Shown: piece after piece, positions 6,874 to 15,566 of the stretch
Position numbering within the stretch: position 1 is the stretch's first letter
Layout: every line of letters starts with the position of its first letter
Assembly: GCA_022792535.1 (NCBI GenBank)
Contig: JAAWBG010000046.1
Location: forward strand, 1-38,637
DNA length: 38,637 bases
Direction: 5' to 3'
DNA from: Lachnospiraceae bacterium
GTDB taxonomy: Bacteria > Bacillota > Clostridia > Lachnospirales > Lachnospiraceae
The notes under the pieces: model-generated
Seen by the model: the letters and a program-made list of their open reading frames with translations, nothing else
Told to the model about the DNA's origin: nothing
Database searches by the model: none
Made by a program: the position numbers and the translations under genes

Positions 6874-8355
6874 TCACTCTTGTTCTTTTTTTTCTTTTTC
6901 AGGATCTACATAAGAAAATGCATTGGAGATTTTGGCGTTTTCTGCCGACAATTCTACCGGTTCCCGATAGTAGGCGATCACCGGCGTTCCCACTTTCACT
7001 TTCTCATAGAGCACTGTCGCCACTTCCAAAGGTGCATTGATACATCCATGAGACCCGCTGCTCTTATAGATATCTCCGCCAAATTTTCCATTCCGCCAAG
7101 AGGCGTCATGGATTCCCACATTATAGGCAAAGGGCATGAAATATTCTACATTCGACTCATAGTCTTCCCCTTTTAATACAGCCGGGCTATCTTTGTATAC
7201 AATCTTAAATACGCCATCTGGAGACCCGTTATTCCGGCTGATATTTCCAGTCACCACATCTGTCTCAATCACCAACGCTCCCTCTTCATAATACCAAAGG
7301 TGCTGTTTCGTGTAATCAATCTCAATATATGTCTTTCCAATATCGTCTTTTCCTTCCACAAAAGGACGCTGAGCATACACAGGCTCCCGGCTCACTGGTT
7401 TTCCAGCCTCCAAATCTGCTTTGATCTGTTCTGCTTCCCCTGGCTTGTTTACGATCCAGCCATAGTCTCCCCCTCCGATCTCTATGGTATCACCGGAAGA
7501 GGTCTGGAAAGAACGCACATCGGCATATGTATTATAAGTGCTGGCAAGAGTCTGTACATATTTCTCAATCTCTTCCTCTTTCAAAGCGACGCTGTAATCT
7601 TCTCCCACCTGAATAAAACTGCGGATCTTTTCCTTCTCTAATTTTTCCTCATAGTCTTTGATTTCATAGGTGATTTCTGCCTTTTCATATTTCTCAATCC
7701 GCTCCATGGCGTCTGTAACAAGGGAACTTTTCTGAGTAACTTCTGGATTGACATAGTCTTCCTCTGACAAAGTGACCTCCACGTCCCCGGCAGAAACCGC
7801 CTGTTTCACCTTTTCTAAAACCTTTTCAAAGATCATATGGCTTCCCATTTTCTCTGGTTCCACATAATATCCATCATCCCCCAGCTCGATCTTCGCATTT
7901 TCCGGCTCCGCAATATTTTCCTTCTGAAAACAGTCCATTCCTTTTACTGCCTCAGAAATCAGTCCTTCCTCATACTCCATAGTTACCGGAACCTCATGTT
8001 CTCCCGGCCGGAAAACTGCCAGGATCCATCGAAAACCACTCTGTTCTTTCAGCAATTTTTCCACAGAACCGTCCGGCACATACTTACAGGCAATATCATG
8101 GCCATAAATATGATGTTTTTCCCCATCCCGGTCAAACACTGTCAGCAGATAGTCCTCCACCCCGTCTCCTACTTTTTCCTCTGCTTTTTCCAGATTCCTT
8201 CCTCCTACTTTCCATCCATTGATCTTGGTCCGAAAGAAGAAATGGCTGTTAAAGTAAAATGCCATGCCAAAGTAAATTGCTGCCAGAAGAACAACGATTC
8301 CTGTCACACTTCCTATGATGATCCTTTGTTTTCTTTTCCGTTCTCTTTCCCACAT
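6874..8355 (-). CDS. L,D-transpeptidase with N-terminal anchor and PG-binding domains
   Basis: L,D-transpeptidases (YkuD fold) form 3-3 cross-links in peptidoglycan outside the membrane. The protein has about 493 residues: a basic cytosolic start (WERERKRKQR), one membrane helix (about 15-35), a long extracytoplasmic region resembling the PG_binding_4 domains that precede many clostridial YkuD domains, and a C-terminal YkuD domain. The catalytic motif is SGSHGCINAP with the Cys about 438 residues in, preceded by YNVGIHDASWRNGKFGG. GAGGA is 6 bases before the ATG at 8355 and directly abuts the ATG at 8361, so 8355 is preferred. It lies 28 bases after the PAS-like gene. Confidence 0.92.
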   Translation of the reverse strand: MWERERKRKQRIIIGSVTGIVVLLAAIYFGMAFYFNSHFFFRTKINGWKVGGRNLEKAEEKVGDGVEDYLLTVFDRDGEKHHIYGHDIACKYVPDGSVEKLLKEQSGFRWILAVFRPGEHEVPVTMEYEEGLISEAVKGMDCFQKENIAEPENAKIELGDDGYYVEPEKMGSHMIFEKVLEKVKQAVSAGDVEVTLSEEDYVNPEVTQKSSLVTDAMERIEKYEKAEITYEIKDYEEKLEKEKIRSFIQVGEDYSVALKEEEIEKYVQTLASTYNTYADVRSFQTSSGDTIEIGGGDYGWIVNKPGEAEQIKADLEAGKPVSREPVYAQRPFVEGKDDIGKTYIEIDYTKQHLWYYEEGALVIETDVVTGNISRNNGSPDGVFKIVYKDSPAVLKGEDYESNVEYFMPFAYNVGIHDASWRNGKFGGDIYKSSGSHGCINAPLEVATVLYEKVKVGTPVIAYYREPVELSAENAKISNAFSYVDPEKEKKEQE

Positions 8356-8383
8356 TTGCATTCCTCATTTCTATCTGTTCAAG

Positions 8384-8776
8384 TCATTTTCTCGTTGTAA
8401 CATACACCATAAACTCCTCCAGCTCCTCTCCATTTTTGGCTCTCGGATACACTCTTGTATCGGCCATCTTCAATTCTCCCTCAATATTTCTCATATAGGA
8501 ATATTCGATTACAGATTTTCCCTTTTGAAATTCTCTCTTTATATTTTCCAGAGAAAATACAAAACGGAATTCTTTCTGATATTCCTTTTGTACCATTTCT
8601 GCTGCAAGCAATTGAATCATCTTTTCATATCGTGTAGAATTGTGATCACTTTGAAGAATACCAGCCAGACATTTCTCTTCCTCCGGCCCCTTAATGACTC
8701 CATATTCATCTGATGGGATTTTTACCACAATGACTTTAAAATATCTTACTTCTCCTTTTCCGGCATTATACTCCAT
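8384..8776 (-). CDS. Hypothetical 130-residue protein resembling a PAS sensory fragment
   Basis: I do not recognise a named family. The protein is soluble. Its C-terminal half (SVIEYSYMRNIEGELKMADT, then RVYPRAKNGEELEEFMVYVT) has the strand pattern and ending of PAS-type input domains found before GGDEF or kinase domains, but it stops right after MVYVTTRK with no output domain. It may be a stand-alone regulator or the remnant of a larger signalling protein. The 121 bases upstream (8777-8897) hold a further open stretch ending in a TAG stop (VESLFIERLGIIKENLIEFL), which would fit a broken longer gene. GAGGG precedes the start. It leads the transpeptidase-pyruvate kinase group. Confidence 0.5.
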   Translation of the reverse strand: MEYNAGKGEVRYFKVIVVKIPSDEYGVIKGPEEEKCLAGILQSDHNSTRYEKMIQLLAAEMVQKEYQKEFRFVFSLENIKREFQKGKSVIEYSYMRNIEGELKMADTRVYPRAKNGEELEEFMVYVTTRK

Positions 8777-8897
8777 GATTCATATCACCCTCTATTCTAT
8801 TTTCCACATCGCTAAAATGTCTTTCTTCCTCTGCAAAAATTCTATTAAATTTTCTTTAATAATTCCTAATCTTTCTATAAACAGCGATTCTACACTG

Positions 8898-9422
8898 TTA
8901 TACAAGGTCCAGACAAATGATTCCCCTTTCCCGGCCGCTTTTTTTCAGATCTATCACTCTTTGGTTCTCAGAACCTCGGAAGCGCAGTGATATATTTTTC
9001 CGTTCTTGAACAAATTCTCCATCTACCAGCACATCTATCAAAGACAGCATTTCATCCGTGTACTGGCATCTAGCCCTGCTGTCTTTCCACAATTCCTGGT
9101 CCAGCAAATACCCTGTATAGCACCAGATGGTTTTCTGAGGATACTGCTTTCGCACCCGCTGGAAAAAGGGCAGCAGCGCTTTCTGATTCTCTGGTTCAAA
9201 AGGCTCTCCTCCCAAAACCGTCAGCCCTGCAATATAAGAAGGGCTTAAAGCCTGCAGCAGTTCCTCCTCTGTTTCCCTGGTAAATTCCTCTCCATATCCA
9301 AAGTCCCAGGTCTCCTGATTAAAACAGCCTTTGCAATGATGGGTACAGCCAGAGACGAACAAAGAAACCCTGACACCTGTTCCATTTGCAACATCTGTCC
9401 TCTTAATTTCTCCGTAATTCAT
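8898..9422 (-). CDS. nrdG: Anaerobic ribonucleotide reductase activating enzyme (radical SAM)
   Basis: NrdG uses a 4Fe-4S cluster and SAM to create the glycyl radical of NrdD. The 174-residue protein has the radical SAM motif CTHHCKGC (C26, C30, C33), the NrdG-type start MNYGEIKRTDVANGTGVRVS, TVLGGEPFEPEN, and DVLVDGEFV near the end. Length fits the family (about 155-180). The ATG at 9422 has AGGAG 6 bases upstream; a longer frame to 9536 overlaps nrdD and lacks homology-like sequence, so it is rejected. It starts 62 bases after the nrdD stop and is surely co-transcribed. Confidence 0.95.
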   Translation of the reverse strand: MNYGEIKRTDVANGTGVRVSLFVSGCTHHCKGCFNQETWDFGYGEEFTRETEEELLQALSPSYIAGLTVLGGEPFEPENQKALLPFFQRVRKQYPQKTIWCYTGYLLDQELWKDSRARCQYTDEMLSLIDVLVDGEFVQERKNISLRFRGSENQRVIDLKKSGRERGIICLDLV

Positions 9423-9484
9423 ACTATTCTCCTGCTCATAAATCAAATCCATTTCTGCAGAAATACCGGGGAACATTCTCCGAT

Positions 9485-11647
9485 CTATAAATGCAGTACC
9501 CGCTCTTGAATCTCCTGGGTTCTTCCCTGGTTCCAAAACTGAGTTCCGATATAGCCGCAGGTTCTGCGGGCAACGTTCATCGTATCCTCATCCTGATTCT
9601 GACAATTTGGACACTCCCACACCAGTTTGCCATGATCGTCTGACACGATCCTGATCTCACCCTCATAGCCGCATTTTTGGCAATAATCACTTTTCGTATT
9701 TAATTCTCCGTACATAATATTATGATAAATATGCTGCATCACACTTAACACTGCTTCCACATTTCCCTGCATATCCGGCACTTCCACATAGCTCACTGCG
9801 CCGCCGGGAGATAATTTTTGGAACTGAGACTCAAAGGTCAGTTTACTGAATGCGTCAATCTGCTCTGTCACATGAATGTGGTAGCTGTTGGTAATATATT
9901 TTTTGTCTGTCACCCCTTCAATCACGCCGAAACGTCTCTGAAGACAGGTGGCAAATTTATAGGTGGTAGACTCTAAAGGAGTTCCGTAGAGGCTGAAGGC
10001 AATATCTGTCTCTTCCTGCCACTTTTTACATGCTTGGTTCATGCGCTGCATCACTTCTAAGGCAAAGGGAGTCGCCGCTGGATCTGTATGGGATTTTCCA
10101 GTCATATAGCGGGTGCATTCGCAGAGTCCTGCATACCCCAGAGATATGGTGGAATATCCTCCATAGAGAAGTTTGTCAATCACTTCTCCCTTCTTCAGCC
10201 GGGCCAGCGCTCCATACTGCCACAAAATCGGCGCCACATCAGATAGAGTTCCCTTCAGCCGGTTATGGCGGAGCATCAGCGCCTCTTTACACAGCTCCAG
10301 GCGTTCCTCCAAAATCTCCCAGAACTTGTCCGGATCCTTCTCCGAAGAGCAGGCTGCATCCACCAGATTGATGGTCACCACTCCCTGATTAAACCTTCCA
10401 TAAAATTTAGGCTTATTCTTTTCGTCCCTGTAAACCGTCAGGAAAGAACGGCATCCCATACAGGGATAACAATTTCCTTCCTTATTTTCCTTCATGACTT
10501 TTTCTGAAATATAGTCCGGCACCATTCGCTTTGCAGTACATTTTGCCGCAAGTTTTGTCAGATTCCAATATCTGCTGCCTTCTTGAATATTGTCCTCCTC
10601 CAACACATAGATCAACTTGGGAAAAGCTGGAGTGATATAGACGCCTTTTTCATTTTTCACTCCCTGCATCCTCTGCAGAAGCATCTCTTTGATCACCAGC
10701 GCCAAATCATCTCTGAGCCTTCCTTCCTCCACTTCGTTCAGATACATGAACACTGTTACAAAGGGAGCTTGTCCATTGGTTGTCATCAAAGTGATCACCT
10801 GGTACTGGATCATCTGAACCCCCCGCCGGATCTCCTCTTTCACCCGCAGTTCCGCCACCTCGTTGATCTTCTTTTCTTCCAGAGGGACGCCTGCCGTCAT
10901 AAATTCCCGCCGCACGATCCTTCTTAATTTCTGGCGGCTGATCTCCACAAAAGGAGCCAGATGAGACAAGGTAATACTCTGTCCCCCATACTGTGAGCTG
11001 GCAATCTGGGCGATGGCCTGAGTCGCCACATTACAGGCTGTAGAAAAACTTTTCGGCCGCTCGATCATAGTCTCGCTGATCACAGTTCCATGCTGCAGCA
11101 TGTCCTCTAAATTCACCAGACAGCAATTGTGCATATGCTGGGCAAAATAATCCGCATCGTGAAAATGAATGATCCCTTCCTCGTGAGCCCGAACAATTTT
11201 TTCCGGCAGAAGAAACCGTTTGGTGATATCTTTGCTGACCTCCCCTGCCATATAATCCCGCTGAACACTGTTTACAATAGGGTTCTTATTAGAATTTTCC
11301 TGCTTAATCTCCTCATTGTTACATTCGATCAGACTTAAGATCTGTTGATCCGTAGAATTAGATTTCCGCACCAAGGCCCGTTTATAACGATAAGTGATAT
11401 ATTTTCTGGCAACCTCAAAGGCCTGATAACGCATAATCTCATTTTCCACCATATCCTGAATCTCTTCCACATTATAGATTCGTTCCATGTTCTCACAAAC
11501 CTCTGAGATCCGCTCTGCAATGGCATGGATCTGCTCCTGAGAGAGTCTCTCGCTTTCTGCCACTTCCTGATTTGCCTTTGCAACCGCATCTATAATCTTA
11601 CCGGCGTCAAATCCTGTTTCTTTCCCGCTTCTTTTTATAATTTTCAT
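9485..11647 (-). CDS. nrdD: Anaerobic ribonucleoside-triphosphate reductase (class III)
   Basis: NrdD reduces NTPs to dNTPs under anoxia with a glycyl radical. The 720-residue protein has an N-terminal ATP-cone (IIKRSGKETGFDAGKIIDAV, about 3-95) for allosteric control, the barrel with conserved ITNSYHIHV, a zinc ribbon near the end (YCQKCGYEG ... WECPNCQNQ), and the glycyl radical loop RRTCGYIGTQFW with the radical Gly at about 698. GGAGG is 7 bases before the ATG. Upstream lie a strong promoter and a paired NrdR-type operator, consistent with NrdR control of dNTP supply. nrdG follows. Confidence 0.97.
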   Translation of the reverse strand: MKIIKRSGKETGFDAGKIIDAVAKANQEVAESERLSQEQIHAIAERISEVCENMERIYNVEEIQDMVENEIMRYQAFEVARKYITYRYKRALVRKSNSTDQQILSLIECNNEEIKQENSNKNPIVNSVQRDYMAGEVSKDITKRFLLPEKIVRAHEEGIIHFHDADYFAQHMHNCCLVNLEDMLQHGTVISETMIERPKSFSTACNVATQAIAQIASSQYGGQSITLSHLAPFVEISRQKLRRIVRREFMTAGVPLEEKKINEVAELRVKEEIRRGVQMIQYQVITLMTTNGQAPFVTVFMYLNEVEEGRLRDDLALVIKEMLLQRMQGVKNEKGVYITPAFPKLIYVLEEDNIQEGSRYWNLTKLAAKCTAKRMVPDYISEKVMKENKEGNCYPCMGCRSFLTVYRDEKNKPKFYGRFNQGVVTINLVDAACSSEKDPDKFWEILEERLELCKEALMLRHNRLKGTLSDVAPILWQYGALARLKKGEVIDKLLYGGYSTISLGYAGLCECTRYMTGKSHTDPAATPFALEVMQRMNQACKKWQEETDIAFSLYGTPLESTTYKFATCLQRRFGVIEGVTDKKYITNSYHIHVTEQIDAFSKLTFESQFQKLSPGGAVSYVEVPDMQGNVEAVLSVMQHIYHNIMYGELNTKSDYCQKCGYEGEIRIVSDDHGKLVWECPNCQNQDEDTMNVARRTCGYIGTQFWNQGRTQEIQERVLHL

Positions 11648-11662
11648 TCTGTTTCCTCCAAA

Positions 11663-11709
11663 GCACTAAATATGGTGTCTATTTTATACGCACATACTAT
11701 ATATGCCTA
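11663..11709. promoter_or_regulatory. Tandem NrdR-type boxes upstream of nrdD
   Basis: Two 16-bp sites resemble the NrdR consensus ACACTATATATAGTGT. The first, 11663-11678, reads ACACCATATTTAGTGC on the minus strand. The second, 11694-11709, has ATACTATATAT on the plus strand and matches at 10 of 16 positions. Their starts are 31 bp apart, the three-turn spacing typical of NrdR box pairs. They lie between the -10 and the nrdD start, so binding would block transcription. No nrdR gene is in the window. Confidence 0.75.
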
Positions 11710-11712
11710 ACT

Positions 11713-11741
11713 ATTATAGTATTATCCCTTCAAAAAAGCAA
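11713..11741 (-). promoter_or_regulatory. Promoter of nrdDG
   Basis: On the minus strand TTGCTT (11741-11736) and TATAAT (11718-11713) are 17 bases apart. The start point near 11706 falls inside the distal NrdR-type box. Confidence 0.78.
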
Positions 11742-11786
11742 GATGAAAAACGTAGGATTTTGTCGTTGAGCTGTCAGAAAATAAGT

Positions 11787-12446
11787 TTAATTTTCTTCTG
11801 GTAATGTTTTGCTCCCCTCCTTCTGCACCATTTCCGATTTCCTCTCACGTTCTGAATCCCTCTGCAGCTCTTCTGGTTCCTTCTCTATTTCTTTCTGGTA
11901 GGCCCTTGTCCTAAAATTCAGATACAAAATATTGACAATCTCTGCCACTCCATCTGCCAGCATCACATATGCGGTATAATTTTGATAAAATTTCACATTT
12001 TGAAAAGGATTTAAAATAACAGAGACACTGCATCCCAGCAGCAAAATCGTCACCAGAAAAAATCCAAGCCAGGCCTGGTCCTCCATGCATTTCAGATCCA
12101 GCGCATATTGCAGTTTAATCACACCGGATAATAGCAGTAAAATTCCCAGGGCAGTTAAAAAAGACATGGCGATCCGATCTGCACTGACTAATCCGCAGAT
12201 CCCCAACAGCACAAACAGGACTCCTTCTGAAAATCCATACTCATTCAGCCTCTCATATCCAGAGGTCATAAAGTAACGGACGATCATGTAAATCCCCAGC
12301 ACCACCACAAGCCCGCAGATAAAATAACAGATATCTTTCACTCCCACCTGAGGCACAAAGAGGATCAGCACTGACACCACCATAAAAATAGACGCCATCA
12401 CAGATACCACGACAGTGCTGAATAATGTCTTCTTTTTTTCCTTCAT
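11787..12446 (-). CDS. DUF308/HdeD-like membrane protein
   Basis: The 219-residue protein has about six membrane helices in three hairpins, as in HdeD/DUF308 proteins. Visible segments include LFSTVVVSVMASIFMVVSVL, VVVLGIYMIVRYFM, GVLFVLLGICGLV, ALGILLLLSGVIKLQYAL and FFLVTILLLGCSVSVIL. After that comes a charged Glu/Arg/Lys-rich cytosolic tail of about 35 residues. HdeD proteins are linked to acid resistance in enterobacteria, but the function in clostridia is unknown. The ATG at 12446 has AAGGAG 9 bases upstream; the frame open further upstream to 12548 crosses the promoter and is not used. Its promoter overlaps that of the divergent wall hydrolase. Confidence 0.78.
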   Translation of the reverse strand: MKEKKKTLFSTVVVSVMASIFMVVSVLILFVPQVGVKDICYFICGLVVVLGIYMIVRYFMTSGYERLNEYGFSEGVLFVLLGICGLVSADRIAMSFLTALGILLLLSGVIKLQYALDLKCMEDQAWLGFFLVTILLLGCSVSVILNPFQNVKFYQNYTAYVMLADGVAEIVNILYLNFRTRAYQKEIEKEPEELQRDSERERKSEMVQKEGSKTLPEEN

Positions 12447-12519
12447 TTTTACACACTCCTTCCAACTCTTTAAAAAAATCTGCTCTCCTATCTTGAAACT
12501 CCCTGAAAAAGAGATTATT

Positions 12520-12560
12520 ATTATATCTGGAAATACAATTTTCGACAATTACTGTATAAT
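12520..12560. promoter_or_regulatory. Overlapping divergent promoters (DUF308-like gene and wall hydrolase)
   Basis: Minus strand: TTGTCG (12548-12543), 17 bases, TATAAT (12525-12520) for the DUF308-like gene. Plus strand: TATAAT (12555-12560) with a poor -35 (about 12532-12537) for the gene at 12602. The two footprints overlap, so RNA polymerase probably cannot occupy both at once. Confidence 0.6.
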
Positions 12561-12601
12561 CAGTTTAACCTTTATCTTATTATTTAGGAGGCATTTTACC
12601 A

Positions 12602-14455
12602 ATGAAATTCCAAAAAACTTTTACCTTTGCCCTAAGCTGCCTGCTTGTATTGGAAACTCCCTTTACTGCAATGGCAGCTTCTGTTCCAGAAACTCCCGCT
12701 GCAATGTCCTCTGTCAGACATGAAATTTCTTCAGTGGAAACGATCAGGAAGGCAGACCCGGCTGTCCACCTAAATTATACCACATCTTCCGCCGCTATTG
12801 GCGATAAATTACAGCCATCCAGCTCTTTCAAGGCCGGCAGCAAAAAGTCTTCGGTTAAACTAAAACGAAAATCCCTGACGCTGTATACTGAAAATACATA
12901 TAAATTAAAAGTTTCCGCCAAACCATCCAGTGATAAAGTGCGCTGGACTTCTTCTGACCCGAAGGTGGCCAAGGTGGATGCTTCTGGCACCATTACCGGA
13001 ATGAAAGCAGGATCTGCCACCATCACCTCCTCTATCCCAGGGGCGAAAGATTCCTGCCAGGTAACGGTTCTAAAAGATGAACACAAATTAAATCGAAGTT
13101 CACAGATATTGATGGAAGGCAGCAGCGCCACCCTTGTTTTAGGCCATGTGTCCTCTTCCGATTCTGTTTCCTTTACATTAGAGGACCCATCCTCAAATGT
13201 GGTAAAAATCTCTCCTTCTGGAAATCGCTGCAAAATAACGGCCAAACGTTCCGGAACCGCCACTGTAAAGGCTGTCTGCTCCAGAACTGTAAAGGATCAG
13301 ACTGTGACCAGCACACGTTTCTGTAAAATCACAGTCCTCCACAACGGCATTAGACAGCAGCAGCTTGCCCTTGCTGTCAATTGCCAGAAAGCCCTGAAAT
13401 TAGAAAATGCAGAAAAGCCCAATACCCAGATTACAAAGACAGTCTGGTCTTCCTCCCACCCTGACATTGCCAGCGTAGATCCCCGCACTGGAACAGTTAC
13501 TGGAAAAAAACCAGGAAGTACCAGGATCACAGCAGCGGTAAGTTACTCTGACGGTACTTCCAATGATTTTACGACCCAGATAAAGATTTCAGATCCTAAA
13601 ACAAAATCTTCTTACACCGTCTTATCTCTGGGAAAAAATACAACCATTAAATTAACTGGAAAAAATTCCTTCAGCACAGTGAAATGGCAGGTAAAGGATT
13701 CCTCCCTTGCTTCCATCACCCAGGATGGAGTTGTCACCGCCAAAAAAACTACTGGCAAAACCACAGTTCTTATCAAAGTGGACGGAAAGACCATCAAGCA
13801 CCAATTGATTATTACAAACCCTCGGCTCACTTCCTCCTATGCCACTTTGGCTGTGGGCAAAAAAATGAGTGTACCTGTGAAAGGCGCCTCCTCTAAAAGT
13901 AAAATCACTTGTAAATCAAAAAAGAACTCTGTGGCAAAAATAGACAAGTCCGGCAAGATTGTTGGCCGGGCTCCTGGAAATGCAGAGATCATCGTCACTG
14001 TGGACGGCACCCCTTTGAAACTCCAAGTCACCGTTGCCGCCAAAGGCGCCCTGAACGCATGTAAAAGAGGATATAAGCTAATCAACAGTTCCCGTTACAG
14101 CCAGGCCCGCCGTATGTCCCGCGGTTACTACGATTGCAGTTCTCTGGTCTTCCGCTCCTACAACTGTAACTCTGGTCTATTAGGAGGCACGCCCTCCTGG
14201 GCTCCTACCGCCGCCTCTATGGCTGCCTATCTGGAACGAACTGGAAAAGTAATCTCTTACCGAGGGATCAATTCTTCCAAATTAGTTCCTGGAGACTTGA
14301 TTTTTTACCGCAAGCCCCGGGGCAGCAACGGCAGATATAAGAACATTTACCACGTCTCCATGTACTATGGCAGCGGCTACCGTCTGGAAAAACCACTACG
14401 TGTTTATGGAAAAGAACGAAATATCGTTATGATCGCCCGGCCCCTAAAAAAATAG
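12602..14455 (+). CDS. Secreted Big2-repeat protein with C-terminal NlpC/P60-type domain
   Basis: The 617-residue protein begins with a signal peptide (MKFQKTFTFALSCLLVLETP, cleavage near AMA-AS, about residue 25). It then has a Ser/Lys-rich stretch and about five bacterial Ig-like (Big2) repeats between 80 and 480, with typical strings such as WTSSDPKVAKVDASGTITGM and GTVTGKKPGSTRITAAV. The C-terminus (about 480-617) is a papain-like NlpC/P60 domain: C512 in YYDCSSLVFRSY, GDLIFYRK, and H584 in YHVSMYYGSG. Such enzymes cut peptidoglycan stem peptides. AGGAGG lies 10-11 bases upstream of the ATG. No sortase motif or SLH domain is seen, so retention on the wall is probably through the repeats. 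Confidence 0.88.
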   Translation: MKFQKTFTFALSCLLVLETPFTAMAASVPETPAAMSSVRHEISSVETIRKADPAVHLNYTTSSAAIGDKLQPSSSFKAGSKKSSVKLKRKSLTLYTENTYKLKVSAKPSSDKVRWTSSDPKVAKVDASGTITGMKAGSATITSSIPGAKDSCQVTVLKDEHKLNRSSQILMEGSSATLVLGHVSSSDSVSFTLEDPSSNVVKISPSGNRCKITAKRSGTATVKAVCSRTVKDQTVTSTRFCKITVLHNGIRQQQLALAVNCQKALKLENAEKPNTQITKTVWSSSHPDIASVDPRTGTVTGKKPGSTRITAAVSYSDGTSNDFTTQIKISDPKTKSSYTVLSLGKNTTIKLTGKNSFSTVKWQVKDSSLASITQDGVVTAKKTTGKTTVLIKVDGKTIKHQLIITNPRLTSSYATLAVGKKMSVPVKGASSKSKITCKSKKNSVAKIDKSGKIVGRAPGNAEIIVTVDGTPLKLQVTVAAKGALNACKRGYKLINSSRYSQARRMSRGYYDCSSLVFRSYNCNSGLLGGTPSWAPTAASMAAYLERTGKVISYRGINSSKLVPGDLIFYRKPRGSNGRYKNIYHVSMYYGSGYRLEKPLRVYGKERNIVMIARPLKK

Positions 14456-14460
14456 GGGCC
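14439..14460 (+). terminator. Hairpin overlapping the stop codon of the wall hydrolase gene
   Basis: GGCCCCT (14439-14445) pairs with AGGGGCC (14454-14460) around an A-rich loop that contains the first base of the TAG stop. Only a loose pyrimidine stretch follows, so it is a weak terminator candidate. Confidence 0.4.
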
Positions 14461-14539
14461 AGGGCTGCTCTTTCAAAGATTCTCCCTTTCCCCTATCCGT
14501 TTTCTTTTACTGTAATCTAGTATTTCCTGCAAGGTCTTC

Positions 14540-15511
14540 TTATGGCGAAGACTCTTCCGCCGTCTTAACCTGAACCCCAAAATCCTTTCCAAGGAGAATT
14601 CCAATTCGAATATCATCTTCTCCCTGATATCTTCCATCCTCTTGCAGATAGGAATAAAAAGATATCACATTGGGCTTTATGACAGAGGGGGACAAATAGA
14701 ATCCCATAGGACTTTGGCCAATATCTATCCCTAAGATCTCTTTGGCATAATCTGCAAAACTACGTCCGTCCAGCACCTGTGTCCAGTAAACCAAAAAGGC
14801 TTCTGTTATTTTCAACAATTCTCCTTCCAGAGATTTCAGATAGGATACCGCCTTCTCCAACAGCTCAAACACTTTCTTTCGGTGTTCCTCTTTATCGAAA
14901 AAAATCTTCTGAAGTCTCCATTTTTCCTCATCCGGCAGATCCATCTTCATCAAATAAGAAATGACGTCAAAGGGTTCTTCTATTTTCACCTTAACTGCAT
15001 TCTGAATAAAAGCACAGTAGCACTGCAGACATTCTCCGTATTTTTCACAGTACTCCTTCTCTGACATTCTCTCCAAATACTCCCTATAAGAACTAATGTT
15101 TTGAAACCGACAGTTCATACAGCTGTTCCACAAAAGTACCACTGCTCCTGCACAGCCAAAGTCTCCTTCTCCCGATAGTTGAAAATAATATTCTATCTCT
15201 TTCCTCTCTTTTTGAAAGATTTCCTTTGCACCCTGTTCGATTCGTTCCAACAATTCAAATTTCTGTAATCCCTCCTGAAAGGAGTCTGCATATTTCTGGT
15301 TCAACGTTTCTCTTAAATCAGTATATTGGCTCCCATTGCCCAAATGCTGCAGCAGCGCAATGCTTTCTGCAATATAATCTACTTTGGCGCTGATCTTTTT
15401 TTCCGACCCACACTCTGTTTTCTGATCGTTCCTTTTTCCTATTTTATGATCTGTTTTTTGATTAATCTTTTTTCCCACAGTATGATTTTTTCGGTTATTT
15501 TTTCTTCCCAC
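14540..15511 (-). CDS. Hypothetical protein downstream of the ROK kinase
   Basis: I do not recognise the family. The 323-residue protein appears cytosolic. The first 45 residues are a Lys/Asn-rich, low-complexity basic tail. The rest is helical and acidic, with a cysteine-containing middle (WNSCMNCRFQ, CEKYGECLQCYCAF) and a C-terminus reading GFYLSPSVIKPNVISFYSYL followed by GEDDIRIGILLG, reminiscent of the effector part of some ArsR-like regulators; this likeness is only visual. It begins with GTG at 15511, supported by GGAGG 7 bases upstream. It is 55 bases after the ROK gene and likely shares its promoter. Confidence 0.55.
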   Translation of the reverse strand: MGRKNNRKNHTVGKKINQKTDHKIGKRNDQKTECGSEKKISAKVDYIAESIALLQHLGNGSQYTDLRETLNQKYADSFQEGLQKFELLERIEQGAKEIFQKERKEIEYYFQLSGEGDFGCAGAVVLLWNSCMNCRFQNISSYREYLERMSEKEYCEKYGECLQCYCAFIQNAVKVKIEEPFDVISYLMKMDLPDEEKWRLQKIFFDKEEHRKKVFELLEKAVSYLKSLEGELLKITEAFLVYWTQVLDGRSFADYAKEILGIDIGQSPMGFYLSPSVIKPNVISFYSYLQEDGRYQGEDDIRIGILLGKDFGVQVKTAEESSP

Positions 15512-15566
15512 GTCTGTTCCTCCATACCAGGACTTTCTTGACCAGCGTCCTATCGCAAAAGACTTT

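Noticed and set aside
9423-9536. Longer nrdG beginning at 9536
   Set aside because: It overlaps the nrdD end, and the extra residues are unlike NrdG; the ATG at 9422 has an ideal Shine-Dalgarno.
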